NCBI GenBank assembly: GCA_949127645.1
Contig: CASBQM010000500.1
Coordinates: forward strand, 1-9,003
DNA: 9,003 bases
DNA from: Synechococcales cyanobacterium PMM_0036
GTDB taxonomy: Bacteria; Cyanobacteriota; Cyanobacteriia; Elainellales; Elainellaceae
Direction of reading: 5' to 3'
The notes beneath the pieces are model-generated. The model did not search any database and was not told the origin of the DNA. It saw only the letters and a list, made by a program, of their open reading frames with translations. Numbering within the stretch: the stretch's first letter is position 1; the number at the start of each line of letters is the position of its first letter. A program made the position numbers and the translations under genes. Shown piece after piece: positions 1-5,676 of this stretch.

Positions 1-895
1 CCCTTACTTCCCTCTGTACGGCAATATTTTCGCCTCTTTTTCGGGAGAGTACCTGCGGGATGCTTTGAGTTACCTAGATGAACCGCTTCGCCAGGAGGAA
101 GGGACGCAGGAAAAGGCGCGAATTTTGACTTTGTTAGGGTCTTCTATGCGGGCGCTAGGGCAGATTGATCGGGCGATCGCCCTGCACCAGCAGGCACTCG
201 ACATTGCCCGCACCGCTGACGATACTGCCTGCGAGATTGCTAATTTAAACCATCTGAGCCGTGTCTGGGTCGCTCAGTCTAGCTACGCTGAGGCAATTAA
301 CTACAGCCAGCGTGCCGTGATTCTCAGCCGTCAAAAGGGCGATCGCTTAGGCGAGGCAAATGCTTTGGCTAATTTGGGCTACAGCGAGGTGTTTCAAGCC
401 CAGCAGCTCGAACAGGCTGACCCAGACCGATTTGAGATGGCGATCGATCGGTTGCAGCAAGGGCTAGAGCTATCGGAGAAGTTAGGCGATCGTCAGAGTC
501 AGGCGCTCTGTCTCAGCAGTTTGGGCATGGCTCAAATTTTGATTGAAGCGCCCCAAGAGGCGATTGGCTATCTAGAGAAAGGCATTCAGTCTGCTCAAGT
601 TTCAGGAGATGTTTACTTACAGGGGCAGAATTTGGCTTATCTGGCTGAAGCCTACTATCGGCTGCAAAATCCGTCTCAGGTCATTCAGATGGCTTGTTTG
701 GGTATGTATTTGCTAGAGCAGATCGGCTCTGTAAGCTGGCGACAACCCGCCGGGTTGCTCACCGTCCTGCGCGGACAGTTGGGCGAAGAAGCGTTTGGCA
801 CCTTGTTAAAGCAGCAGCGATCGGCAATTATTGCAGCGATCGGCGTAGACGGTTATGATCACCTCCCCGACCTATTGAAACTGTACTCAAGTTAA
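1..895 (+). CDS. Tetratricopeptide (TPR) repeat protein, 5' end cut off by the window
   Basis: The frame is open from base 2 to the TAA at 893-895, giving 297 visible residues. No in-frame stop or ATG with a plausible context lies near the left edge, and the TTG at 65 sits inside a continuous coding frame, so the true start is upstream of the window. The protein is built from about five helical repeats of roughly 40 residues with TPR-type spacing (G/A-x-I/L-A-x-LG near the first helix, A-x-x-x-x-x-Q-A-L near the second). Most repeats close with a G-D or A-D-D turn, as in kinesin-light-chain-like TPRs. The third repeat carries an insertion of about ten residues (around 405-440 in DNA). The last ~55 residues contain no repeat and look like a capping helical domain. 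TPR proteins are protein-binding scaffolds; no enzymatic motif, signal peptide or membrane segment is visible in this part. The partner and role cannot be told from the sequence. It converges with glyS across only 22 nt, and I see no clear terminator between them. Confidence 0.85.
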   Translation, partial: PYFPLYGNIFASFSGEYLRDALSYLDEPLRQEEGTQEKARILTLLGSSMRALGQIDRAIALHQQALDIARTADDTACEIANLNHLSRVWVAQSSYAEAINYSQRAVILSRQKGDRLGEANALANLGYSEVFQAQQLEQADPDRFEMAIDRLQQGLELSEKLGDRQSQALCLSSLGMAQILIEAPQEAIGYLEKGIQSAQVSGDVYLQGQNLAYLAEAYYRLQNPSQVIQMACLGMYLLEQIGSVSWRQPAGLLTVLRGQLGEEAFGTLLKQQRSAIIAAIGVDGYDHLPDLLKLYSS

Positions 896-917
896 TGTTT
901 CAACTAATATCTCGAGA

Positions 918-3062
918 CTAGCCTTTGACGATCGCCCCAAAGTCTGCCAGTATCCGCGCATGATTCCGCAGCAGCCCCAGTAAGTTAAGACGATTGCGAC
1001 GAATTTCTGGATCAGCATCCATTACCATGACGCTCTGTGCGCCGTCAAAGAAGTTTTGAATTATGGGGACAACTTCGATCAGTGCCTCCAGCAGCTTTTG
1101 GTAATTTCGCTCTGCTTGAGCCGCACGAGTTTGCGGTACAAGTTTGACGATCGCATCATAAAACGCCTGTTCGGAGGGCTGCTGAAACAGGCTAGGACGG
1201 ACGATCGCCAATGGTTCTAGCTGCACAGTATCCAGATCACCCTGAGCCGCCAAACGAGAGGCACGATTTACCGTTTCGTAGATGGCATCCAAGGTCTGAT
1301 TTTGGCGAATACTTTGCAGGAATTGAGCGCGATCGCGCACGTCCAGGGGATTTTGCAAGGCGCGATCGGCATACTCAGAGTCGCTTAACACCGCATTTAC
1401 TAGGTCATAATCGATACGCTGATCTTCCTGAAGCAAAGTCCGCACCCGTTGCAAAAAGAAGTCTCGGAGCTGTTCGTTGAGGGGAGTCGCCGCCGTCTGG
1501 GGAAAGACTGCCACAAAGTCGGCAATCACTTGCGTCAGGAGGCGATCGAGATTGATTGCCAGATCTGCTGACCAGATGATATTGAGAACAGCATTGGCGG
1601 CACGACGCAGCGCAAATGGATCGGACGACCCGGTGGGCAGCATTCCTAGGCTAAAAATTCCTGTTAGCGTATCTAGGCGATCGCTCAACCCCACCACTTG
1701 GCTTGTCAAGGTTTGCGGCAGATTGTCTCCTGCGCCACGAGGCAAATAATGCTCAAAAATTGCGGTTGCCACTTCGGGCGATTCGCCGCTGCTGAGGGCA
1801 TACTTTTGCCCCATTGTGCCTTGCAATTCAGGAAATTCGCCCACCATTTGAGTCACCAAGTCGGCTTTACAGAGCAGAGCAGCCCGCTGGATTGTTTCAC
1901 GTTGTGCCACATTGAGCTGAAGCTGGTCGGCAATGCGATCGCCAACGCTAACAATCCGATCGACCTTTGCCCGCACTGAGCCTAAATCTTCCTGAAACGT
2001 AACGGTGTCTAGCCGAGGCAAATAGCTTTCTAGGGACTGCTTGCGATCGGCTGCAAAGAAATATTTGCCGTCTGATAGCCGCGCCCGGATAACGCGGGCA
2101 TTCCCGGCCGCAACAATGTCTGCCTTAGCCGGGTCGCCGTTGGAAATAGTAATGAAATAGGGTAAAAGTTCAGAGGAACCTTCTGTCTTGACAACAGGGA
2201 AATAGCGCTGATGGCTTTCCATCTCCATGATCACTACTTCTGGCGGCAACTCCAAAAACTCTGAATCAAACTTGCCCGTTACGGCTGAAGGAGATTCCAC
2301 TAGGTCACGCACTTCCTTGAGCAAACTGGGCGTGATCATGGCATAGCCTCCTACAGCCTGCGCCGCCGCCTGAGCCTGACTGACAATTTCAGCGTGCCGA
2401 ATCTCTGGATCAACTTCGATCGAGGCAGCTCTCAAATTCGCCAGATACTCAGAAGCATGGGCGATCGCCAGTGGCTCTGGATGCAAAACGCGATGCCCTT
2501 GGGTGAGGCGATCGCTAGTAAAGCTCTCGGAACCATTGACCAGCGTTAGCGGCAATACGGCGCTATCTAAAAGCGCCACCAGCCAGCGAATCGGGCGGGG
2601 AAACCGTAGATCGCCATCGCCCCAGCGCATGAACCGCTTGCCTTCCAAGCTAAAAATCCACTGGGGTACCAGCTCAGTCAGAATCTCGACTGTGGGACGA
2701 CCTACAACCTTCTGATTGACGAAGATAAAATCGCCTTTATCCGTCGATCGCACCTCAAAGTCATCCAGAGACACACCCCGCGATCGGGCAAATCCCTCTG
2801 CGGCTTTGGTAGGCTTACCCTCTTTGAAGGCAGCTTGAGCAGAGGGACCTTTGACTTCTTCTTCTCGATCGGGCTGCTGAGAGGGCAATCCTTTAATCAG
2901 TAGCGCTAGCCGTCTGGGTGTTCCGTAAACCTCAATCGACTCGGGCGTAAGGAAAGTCTCGCTCAAGCTGGCAGGAATGCGCGATCGCCACTGCTCCAAC
3001 GCCTCTTCCACAAAACTTGCGGGCAGTTCTTCAGTGCCAACTTCCAAGAGAAACGTGACCAT
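918..3062 (-). CDS. glyS: Glycine--tRNA ligase, beta subunit
   Basis: Beta chain of the bacterial alpha2-beta2 glycyl-tRNA synthetase, which charges tRNA-Gly in the cytosol. The alpha chain (glyQ) holds the catalytic site and is not in this window; the beta chain helps bind tRNA. Family hallmarks are the N-terminal LLEVGTEELPASF, the EVYGTPRRLA segment near residue 48, KRFMRWGDGDLRFPRPIRW near 145-163, ESHQRYFPV near 283-291, LSDGKYFFAADR near 330-341, an HD-type helical region (KADLVTQMVGEFPELQG near 400-416), and a DALR-like anticodon-binding C-terminus with FFDGAQSVMVMD starting about 44 residues from the end. Length (714 aa) is normal for the family and no key segment is missing. I chose the ATG at 3062; a GTG two codons upstream (3068) is possible but adds only two residues. 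No strong Shine-Dalgarno is present at either, which is common in cyanobacteria. The stop is TAG at 918-920. The gene is transcribed divergently from the aminotransferase gene and probably alone. Confidence 0.97.
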   Translation of the reverse strand: MVTFLLEVGTEELPASFVEEALEQWRSRIPASLSETFLTPESIEVYGTPRRLALLIKGLPSQQPDREEEVKGPSAQAAFKEGKPTKAAEGFARSRGVSLDDFEVRSTDKGDFIFVNQKVVGRPTVEILTELVPQWIFSLEGKRFMRWGDGDLRFPRPIRWLVALLDSAVLPLTLVNGSESFTSDRLTQGHRVLHPEPLAIAHASEYLANLRAASIEVDPEIRHAEIVSQAQAAAQAVGGYAMITPSLLKEVRDLVESPSAVTGKFDSEFLELPPEVVIMEMESHQRYFPVVKTEGSSELLPYFITISNGDPAKADIVAAGNARVIRARLSDGKYFFAADRKQSLESYLPRLDTVTFQEDLGSVRAKVDRIVSVGDRIADQLQLNVAQRETIQRAALLCKADLVTQMVGEFPELQGTMGQKYALSSGESPEVATAIFEHYLPRGAGDNLPQTLTSQVVGLSDRLDTLTGIFSLGMLPTGSSDPFALRRAANAVLNIIWSADLAINLDRLLTQVIADFVAVFPQTAATPLNEQLRDFFLQRVRTLLQEDQRIDYDLVNAVLSDSEYADRALQNPLDVRDRAQFLQSIRQNQTLDAIYETVNRASRLAAQGDLDTVQLEPLAIVRPSLFQQPSEQAFYDAIVKLVPQTRAAQAERNYQKLLEALIEVVPIIQNFFDGAQSVMVMDADPEIRRNRLNLLGLLRNHARILADFGAIVKG

Positions 3063-3146
3063 ACGCACCGGTAATTAAATCTAGAGGGTTGAAAAGCGAT
3101 CGCCGTAGCTTCGACACTCAGCTAATCTCACCAGTTTACAAGTATT

Positions 3147-3175
3147 AGTTTACCGTCTTGATCAGACCCGTACAA
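3147..3175 (-). promoter_or_regulatory. Possible glyS promoter
   Basis: Read on the minus strand, TTGTAC (3175-3170) is followed after 17 bp by TAAACT (3152-3147), matching 3 of 6 and 4 of 6 sigma-70-type consensus bases. Transcription would begin near 3140, leaving a leader of roughly 78 nt before the glyS ATG. The -35-like element lies inside the first copy of the 16-bp tandem repeat. The match is weak, so this is only a candidate. Confidence 0.22.
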
Positions 3176-3193
3176 ACTCAGACCCGTACAAAC
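3162..3193. repeat. Perfect 16-bp direct tandem repeat, two copies
   Basis: The unit tcagacccgtacaaac occurs twice head to tail (3162-3177 and 3178-3193) with no mismatch. Each unit contains the palindrome GTAC, so two identical half-sites are spaced 16 bp apart, about one and a half helical turns. The right end is followed by CTGAGT (3195-3200), which can pair with ACTCAG at 3176-3181. The location between two divergent genes suggests a transcription factor site, but a simple slipped-strand duplication is an equally good explanation. Confidence 0.9.
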
Positions 3194-3194
3194 C

Positions 3195-3224
3195 CTGAGT
3201 AGCACGATCGATCATACCTATACT
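3195..3224 (+). promoter_or_regulatory. Possible aminotransferase promoter
   Basis: TATACT at 3219-3224 matches the -10 consensus at 5 of 6 positions. The element 18 bp upstream, CTGAGT at 3195-3200, matches the -35 consensus at only 3 of 6. Such a weak -35 would suit an activated promoter, and the 16-bp tandem repeat ends directly beside it, at about -38 to -69 from a start near 3231. The leader would then be about 210 nt and would contain both inverted repeats. The promoter is inferred from base matches only. Confidence 0.33.
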
Positions 3225-3280
3225 CAGCATTTTCCTCATTGAGGCTACCACTAGGCAAAAGATAGAGTGGCAGCATAGGT

Positions 3281-3328
3281 CAGTAAAGATACAGATCGAA
3301 GCTCAGTTACTTCACGGACTCTTTACTG
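3281..3328 (+). promoter_or_regulatory. 9-bp perfect inverted repeat in the aminotransferase leader
   Basis: CAGTAAAGA (3281-3289) and TCTTTACTG (3320-3328) are exact reverse complements separated by 30 nt. A smaller GAAG/CTTC pair (3298-3301 with 3310-3313) nests inside, so a branched or bulged stem is possible in RNA. It lies between the candidate promoter and the start codon. Function is unknown. Confidence 0.5.
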
Positions 3329-3359
3329 CGATCGGGTGTCAAAAATCACAGCCTGTTAG

Positions 3360-3446
3360 TCATAACTAAAAGAGCGATTTCTAGTAAATTTGCCTTACTG
3401 CCTCTGTTATTTCCTGATTCCTCTGTTGATGAAGTTTTAGTTATGA
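3360..3446 (+). promoter_or_regulatory. 12-bp perfect inverted repeat pairing over the aminotransferase start codon
   Basis: tcataactaaaa (3360-3371) is the exact reverse complement of ttttagttatga (3435-3446), and the right arm contains the ATG at 3443-3445. In a transcript starting upstream, the arms could form a 12-bp stem closing a 63-nt loop and burying the initiation site. The stem is AU-rich, so it would be only moderately stable. A small AGTAA/TTACT hairpin (3383-3399) lies in the loop. The dyad is seen directly; control of translation is inference. Confidence 0.5.
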
Positions 3447-4636
3447 GTGATTCTAGTTCAACGATTCCCTTTGTCGATTTCAGTTACCAACATCAGCCCA
3501 TTCAAGCTCAGTTAGAGCAGTCCATCCAAAACGTTCTCCAGCGAGGCGACTACGTTTTAGGGCAAGCGCTTCTAGAATTTGAACAGACCTTTGCCCAAGC
3601 CTGCGGAGCTTCCTACGGGGTAGGCGTAGCCTCAGGAACAGATGCGATCGCCCTAGGGTTGCAAGCCTGTGGCGTAGGCTTAGGTGATGAGGTGATTTTG
3701 CCAACCAATACCTTTGTAGCGACGCTGATTGGAGTAATGCGATCGGGTGCTACGCCTGTTTTTGTGGACTGCGACCCTCACACCGCGCTGATTGACCTAA
3801 CGGCTGCCGAAAAAGCCATCACTCTACGTACTCGTGCCTTGATTCCGGTACATCTTTACGGTCAGATGGTGTCGCCTCGTCGTCTGCTAGATTTAGCCAG
3901 CACTTACGATCTGCTGATTTTTGAGGATGCAGCACAGGCACATTTGGCAGAGCGAGAAGGCTATCGGGCTGGAGCAGTCGGGATTGCAGCCGCCTTTAGT
4001 TTCTATCCCAGCAAAAATTTGGGGGCATTTGGCGATGGCGGGATGCTGGTGACGCAAGAAGAAATTGTGGCGCAAACGATGCGATCGCTGCGCAACTATG
4101 GAGCAACCCGCAAGTATTTTCATACTGACTATGGCACTAACAGCCGTCTGGATACTCTACAGGCAGCGGTTTTAAACACAAAATTACCGCATTTACTGAG
4201 CTGGAATGCCGATCGCTATCGGATTGCTCAGCAGTACGATGCCCTGCTTGCGCCCCTGGCGGAGTATGGAATTGTGCCGATCGCCAATCACAGCGCCGAG
4301 GGGCACGTTTATCACCTCTACGTTATCCGAGTGCTAAGAGCTTGTTCGATCGATCGAGTCACTCTGCAAACGGGGCTGACCCATTTGGGGATTCAAACTG
4401 GCATTCACTATCCTACTCCTTGCCATCTTCAGCCTGCATTTCAGCAATTAGGATATGCAGCAGCAGACTTTCCCCATGCTGAACTGCTCAGCCAGGAGAT
4501 CCTGTCACTACCCATGTATCCAGGTCTCAGCGAAAACGAAATCAACCAGGTTGTCTGTGCGATCGAAAGTCTAGTGGGTTTCACGCGAGATGAGTCGCTT
4601 CATCTACCCGAATATTCTTCGCTAAGGGCTAGATAG
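3443..4636 (+). CDS. DegT/DnrJ/EryC1/StrS-family PLP aminotransferase (probable nucleotide-sugar aminotransferase)
   Basis: A fold-type I, pyridoxal-phosphate-dependent aminotransferase of the family that transfers an amino group, usually from glutamate, to a keto group on a dTDP- or UDP-linked sugar. The 397-residue length is slightly above the common 365-390. Visible landmarks are IPFVDF at 8-13, the cofactor phosphate loop region ASGTDAIALGL at 63-73, DEVILPTNTFVAT at 82-94, VHLYGQ at 136-141, the EDAAQAH motif at 161-167 (Asp162 should contact the pyridine nitrogen), and SFYPSKNLGAFGDGGM at 186-201 with Lys191 as the Schiff-base lysine. GIQTGIHYPTPCHLQPAF at 316-333 and LPMYPGLSE at 356-364 are also family-typical. 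The overall look resembles FdtB/QdtB-type 3-keto-sugar aminotransferases, but the exact sugar cannot be read from sequence. The ATG at 3443 gives the normal N-terminus; upstream there is only a weak GAAG. The last ~20 residues after VGF form a non-conserved tail. The substrate-making genes usually found beside such enzymes (dehydratases, ketoisomerases) are absent here. Confidence 0.93.
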   Translation: MSDSSSTIPFVDFSYQHQPIQAQLEQSIQNVLQRGDYVLGQALLEFEQTFAQACGASYGVGVASGTDAIALGLQACGVGLGDEVILPTNTFVATLIGVMRSGATPVFVDCDPHTALIDLTAAEKAITLRTRALIPVHLYGQMVSPRRLLDLASTYDLLIFEDAAQAHLAEREGYRAGAVGIAAAFSFYPSKNLGAFGDGGMLVTQEEIVAQTMRSLRNYGATRKYFHTDYGTNSRLDTLQAAVLNTKLPHLLSWNADRYRIAQQYDALLAPLAEYGIVPIANHSAEGHVYHLYVIRVLRACSIDRVTLQTGLTHLGIQTGIHYPTPCHLQPAFQQLGYAAADFPHAELLSQEILSLPMYPGLSENEINQVVCAIESLVGFTRDESLHLPEYSSLRAR

Positions 4637-4677
4637 CCTTCCTGCACGGCTGTGGTATAGATTTTTATACAAAATGA

Positions 4678-4722
4678 GAGTGGTCAATAAACACAGCACC
4701 ACTCGCAACGAATTTCTATTTT
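4678..4722 (+). terminator. Possible intrinsic terminator after the aminotransferase gene
   Basis: A 7-bp stem, GAGTGGT (4678-4684) with ACCACTC (4698-4704), lies 42 nt after the stop codon and is followed by a T-rich run from about 4712. The 13-nt loop and the 8-nt gap before the T-rich part make it a poor match to a classic terminator. Confidence 0.3.
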
Positions 4723-4797
4723 TCTTTTGAGAAGTATTTAAATTCAGCTTTGCCATTCAGCATAAATTATGTACTTTTAATAGCAAGCTTTGAATAC

Positions 4798-4847
4798 ACG
4801 CTACATTATGAATGTAGCGTTTGAACGTTCCACAATAGACTCAAACG
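4798..4847 (+). promoter_or_regulatory. Perfect 10-bp hairpin with an overlapping alternative stem
   Basis: acgctacatt (4798-4807) and aatgtagcgt (4811-4820) pair perfectly around a 3-nt loop, ATG. Only a TTT follows (4820-4822), so it is not a typical intrinsic terminator. The right arm shares bases with a second dyad, CGTTTGA (4818-4824) with TCAAACG (4841-4847), so the two stems compete for three nucleotides. This recalls a switch-like arrangement, but it could be chance or a degraded terminator. Confidence 0.45.
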
Positions 4848-4921
4848 TACTGCCATCAGGACTTGCATTTGTTGTGTGGGAGTTATTGAACTGCAAAATT
4901 TAGAGACAGTTCCCTGAGAAT

Positions 4922-4947
4922 TTGTTAATATGTGCAAATATTACAAT
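4922..4947 (+). promoter_or_regulatory. Imperfect dyad with a -10-like box upstream of the small membrane protein
   Basis: TAATAT (4926-4931) and ATATTA (4938-4943) form an inverted repeat around GTGCAA, extended on both sides by TTG (4922-4924) and CAA (4944-4946) after one unpaired base. TACAAT at 4942-4947 matches the -10 consensus at 5 of 6, but no good -35 lies at the proper distance. The leader would be only about 13 nt. It could be an operator over a -10 box. Confidence 0.25.
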
Positions 4948-4965
4948 TCGTAAACTCATTTAAGA

Positions 4966-5262
4966 ATGCTTATTATCATATTTTTTGTCATAGCTTTGAT
5001 TGCGTGGGCACTGCATCTGATGCAGGAAGCGATCCAACGCCGCGAATTTTCATTGATGCTGGCGGGATTTTTAGTATCTTCAACTGCGGCAGCTATGATG
5101 GCGGTCTATTTTTTAGCTAGCCACTATGTCGGCTATATGTCTGAGATGACCGAGCGTGCGTACATATCGAGTCAGCCTTACGAGTCGATCGAGTGGGCGA
5201 CTTTTAGTGAGTCTTTGGGCAGAGGTATCACGGAAATGCCGAATGGCTCTTTTGAAAGGTAA
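4966..5262 (+). CDS. Small two-helix membrane protein, unknown function
   Basis: 98 residues, ATG at 4966 to TAA at 5260-5262. I do not recognise the family. Two hydrophobic stretches are evident: residues 1-18 (rich in I, F, A, L) and about 30-52 (a GFLVSS...AAAMMAVYFLA run), joined by a short polar loop containing HLMQEAIQRREFS. The C-terminal ~45 residues are polar and mixed in charge (EMTERAYISSQPYESIEW region) and should lie on one side of the membrane. The first stretch could instead be a signal anchor. Evidence that it is real: a membrane-protein composition over the whole frame, an ATG start and a non-coding spacer on each side. Against it: only a weak TAAG before the start and no recognised relative. 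A shorter reading frame overlapping it at 4932-5120 has no such pattern. No link to either neighbour can be shown. Confidence 0.6.
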   Translation: MLIIIFFVIALIAWALHLMQEAIQRREFSLMLAGFLVSSTAAAMMAVYFLASHYVGYMSEMTERAYISSQPYESIEWATFSESLGRGITEMPNGSFER

Positions 5263-5676
5263 GGGGTGAGATCGAGCTGCGCATTTTTGACACGTTCCTG
5301 TAGAGAGTAGATACGGGCTAAACAAAGAACCAGGATTGGAAAATGCTCTTGCAAGGCGATCGCCCCACTTCAGATCGCAAGAGATTGCAAGGTTGAGCAG
5401 CCTCCGGGAGATTCTGACACTAGCCACTAACGTAAAGCATTTGAAAAATTTGTGCCAAATCTAGCAACAGATGATGCTAACTCAGAGTCATGTGTTAGAA
5501 ATACTCTCGGGCAAAACTATTGCGATCGCCATTTAGGCTTCAGTTGTGAGTCTTAACAAGGCCGACCCAAAATCAGCCATGATGGTGAAAAACTCTGTTA
5601 GCACCCTAGCTTTAGGGCAGAAGTTCATGTAGACTCTGCCTGACTGTACATTTTGTCCTGCAACCACGGATTACCG
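5263..5676. other. Non-coding spacer upstream of the wecA-like gene
   Basis: About 414 nt without a supported gene. It has two HIP1 octamers (5356-5363 and 5522-5529). CTCTTGC (5346-5352) can pair with GCAAGAG (5377-5383), and ttgcaagg is repeated at 5349-5356 and 5385-5392. Near the downstream gene are a small GC-rich hairpin, CCCTA-gctt-TAGGG (5604-5617), and an overlapping GCAGA/TCTGC dyad (5617-5621 with 5635-5639). A 21-codon frame at 5471-5536 has no support as a gene. Nothing resembling a tRNA or a named riboswitch is present. Confidence 0.6.
5287..5315 (+). promoter_or_regulatory. Possible promoter with a consensus -35 box
   Basis: TTGACA at 5287-5292 is a perfect -35 match, followed after 17 bp by GATACG (5310-5315), which matches the -10 consensus at only 3 of 6. 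It could drive the wecA-like/cinA pair with a leader of about 350 nt. A weaker alternative closer to the gene is TTGTGA (5544-5549), 18 bp, CAAAAT (5568-5573), each 4 of 6. Neither is convincing alone. Confidence 0.25.

Larger units (their letters stand above)
3063..3442. other. Divergent intergenic control region, glyS / aminotransferase
   Basis: About 380 nt without a credible gene. It separates two divergently transcribed genes, so it should hold both promoters. It has one HIP1 octamer (3096-3103), a perfect 16-bp tandem repeat (3162-3193), and weak promoter-like pairs for each direction. The aminotransferase side carries two separate long inverted repeats (3281-3328 and 3360-3446), each listed as its own feature. 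Smaller dyads are CCTCA-T-TGAGG at 3234-3244 and AGTAA/TTACT at 3383-3399. No tRNA-like fold or recognisable riboswitch class was seen. Confidence 0.7.
4637..4965. other. AT-rich structured spacer between aminotransferase and small membrane protein
   Basis: 329 nt without a credible gene. It is visibly more AT-rich than the surrounding genes and has no HIP1 octamer. It contains a series of short dyads: GAGTGGT/ACCACTC (4678-4704), a perfect 10-bp stem (4798-4820), the palindrome GAACGTTC (4823-4830), CGTTTGA/TCAAACG (4818-4824 with 4841-4847), GAACTG/CAGTTC (4888-4893 with 4907-4912), and TAATAT/ATATTA (4926-4943). It may hold the aminotransferase terminator and the leader of the downstream gene, or a small RNA. 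Confidence 0.6.

Noticed and set aside
896..917. Bidirectional terminator between the TPR gene and glyS
   Set aside because: The 22-nt gap has only a CTCGAG palindrome and a 4-bp AGTT/AACT pair, with no stable stem or T-tract.
1211..2715. Several plus-strand open frames of 70-93 codons inside glyS
   Set aside because: They lie wholly inside a well-conserved minus-strand gene, have arginine/serine-rich translations and show no family motif. They are antisense shadows.
3063..3068. GTG start for glyS two codons upstream of the ATG
   Set aside because: It adds only two residues that are not part of the conserved N-terminus, and it has no better ribosome site than the ATG at 3062.
3142..3153. 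NtcA-like site (GTA...TAC); similar at 4655-4670
   Set aside because: NtcA needs GTA-N8-TAC. The spacings here are 6 and 10.
4932..5120. 62-codon frame overlapping the small membrane protein
   Set aside because: It overlaps the 98-residue frame, which has two clean membrane helices; the 62-residue product has no comparable pattern.
5113..5427. Minus-strand frame of 104 codons
   Set aside because: It is an arginine-rich antisense translation overlapping the small membrane protein and the spacer, with no recognisable domain.
5471..5536. 21-codon ORF in the spacer before the wecA-like gene
   Set aside because: It has two tandem ATGs, no ribosome site and no recognisable peptide, and it contains a HIP1 octamer. 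Too short to support.
5653..5676. TTG start for the wecA-like gene
   Set aside because: The eight extra residues are polar and unlike the family N-terminus; the ATG at 5677 starts directly before the first membrane helix.
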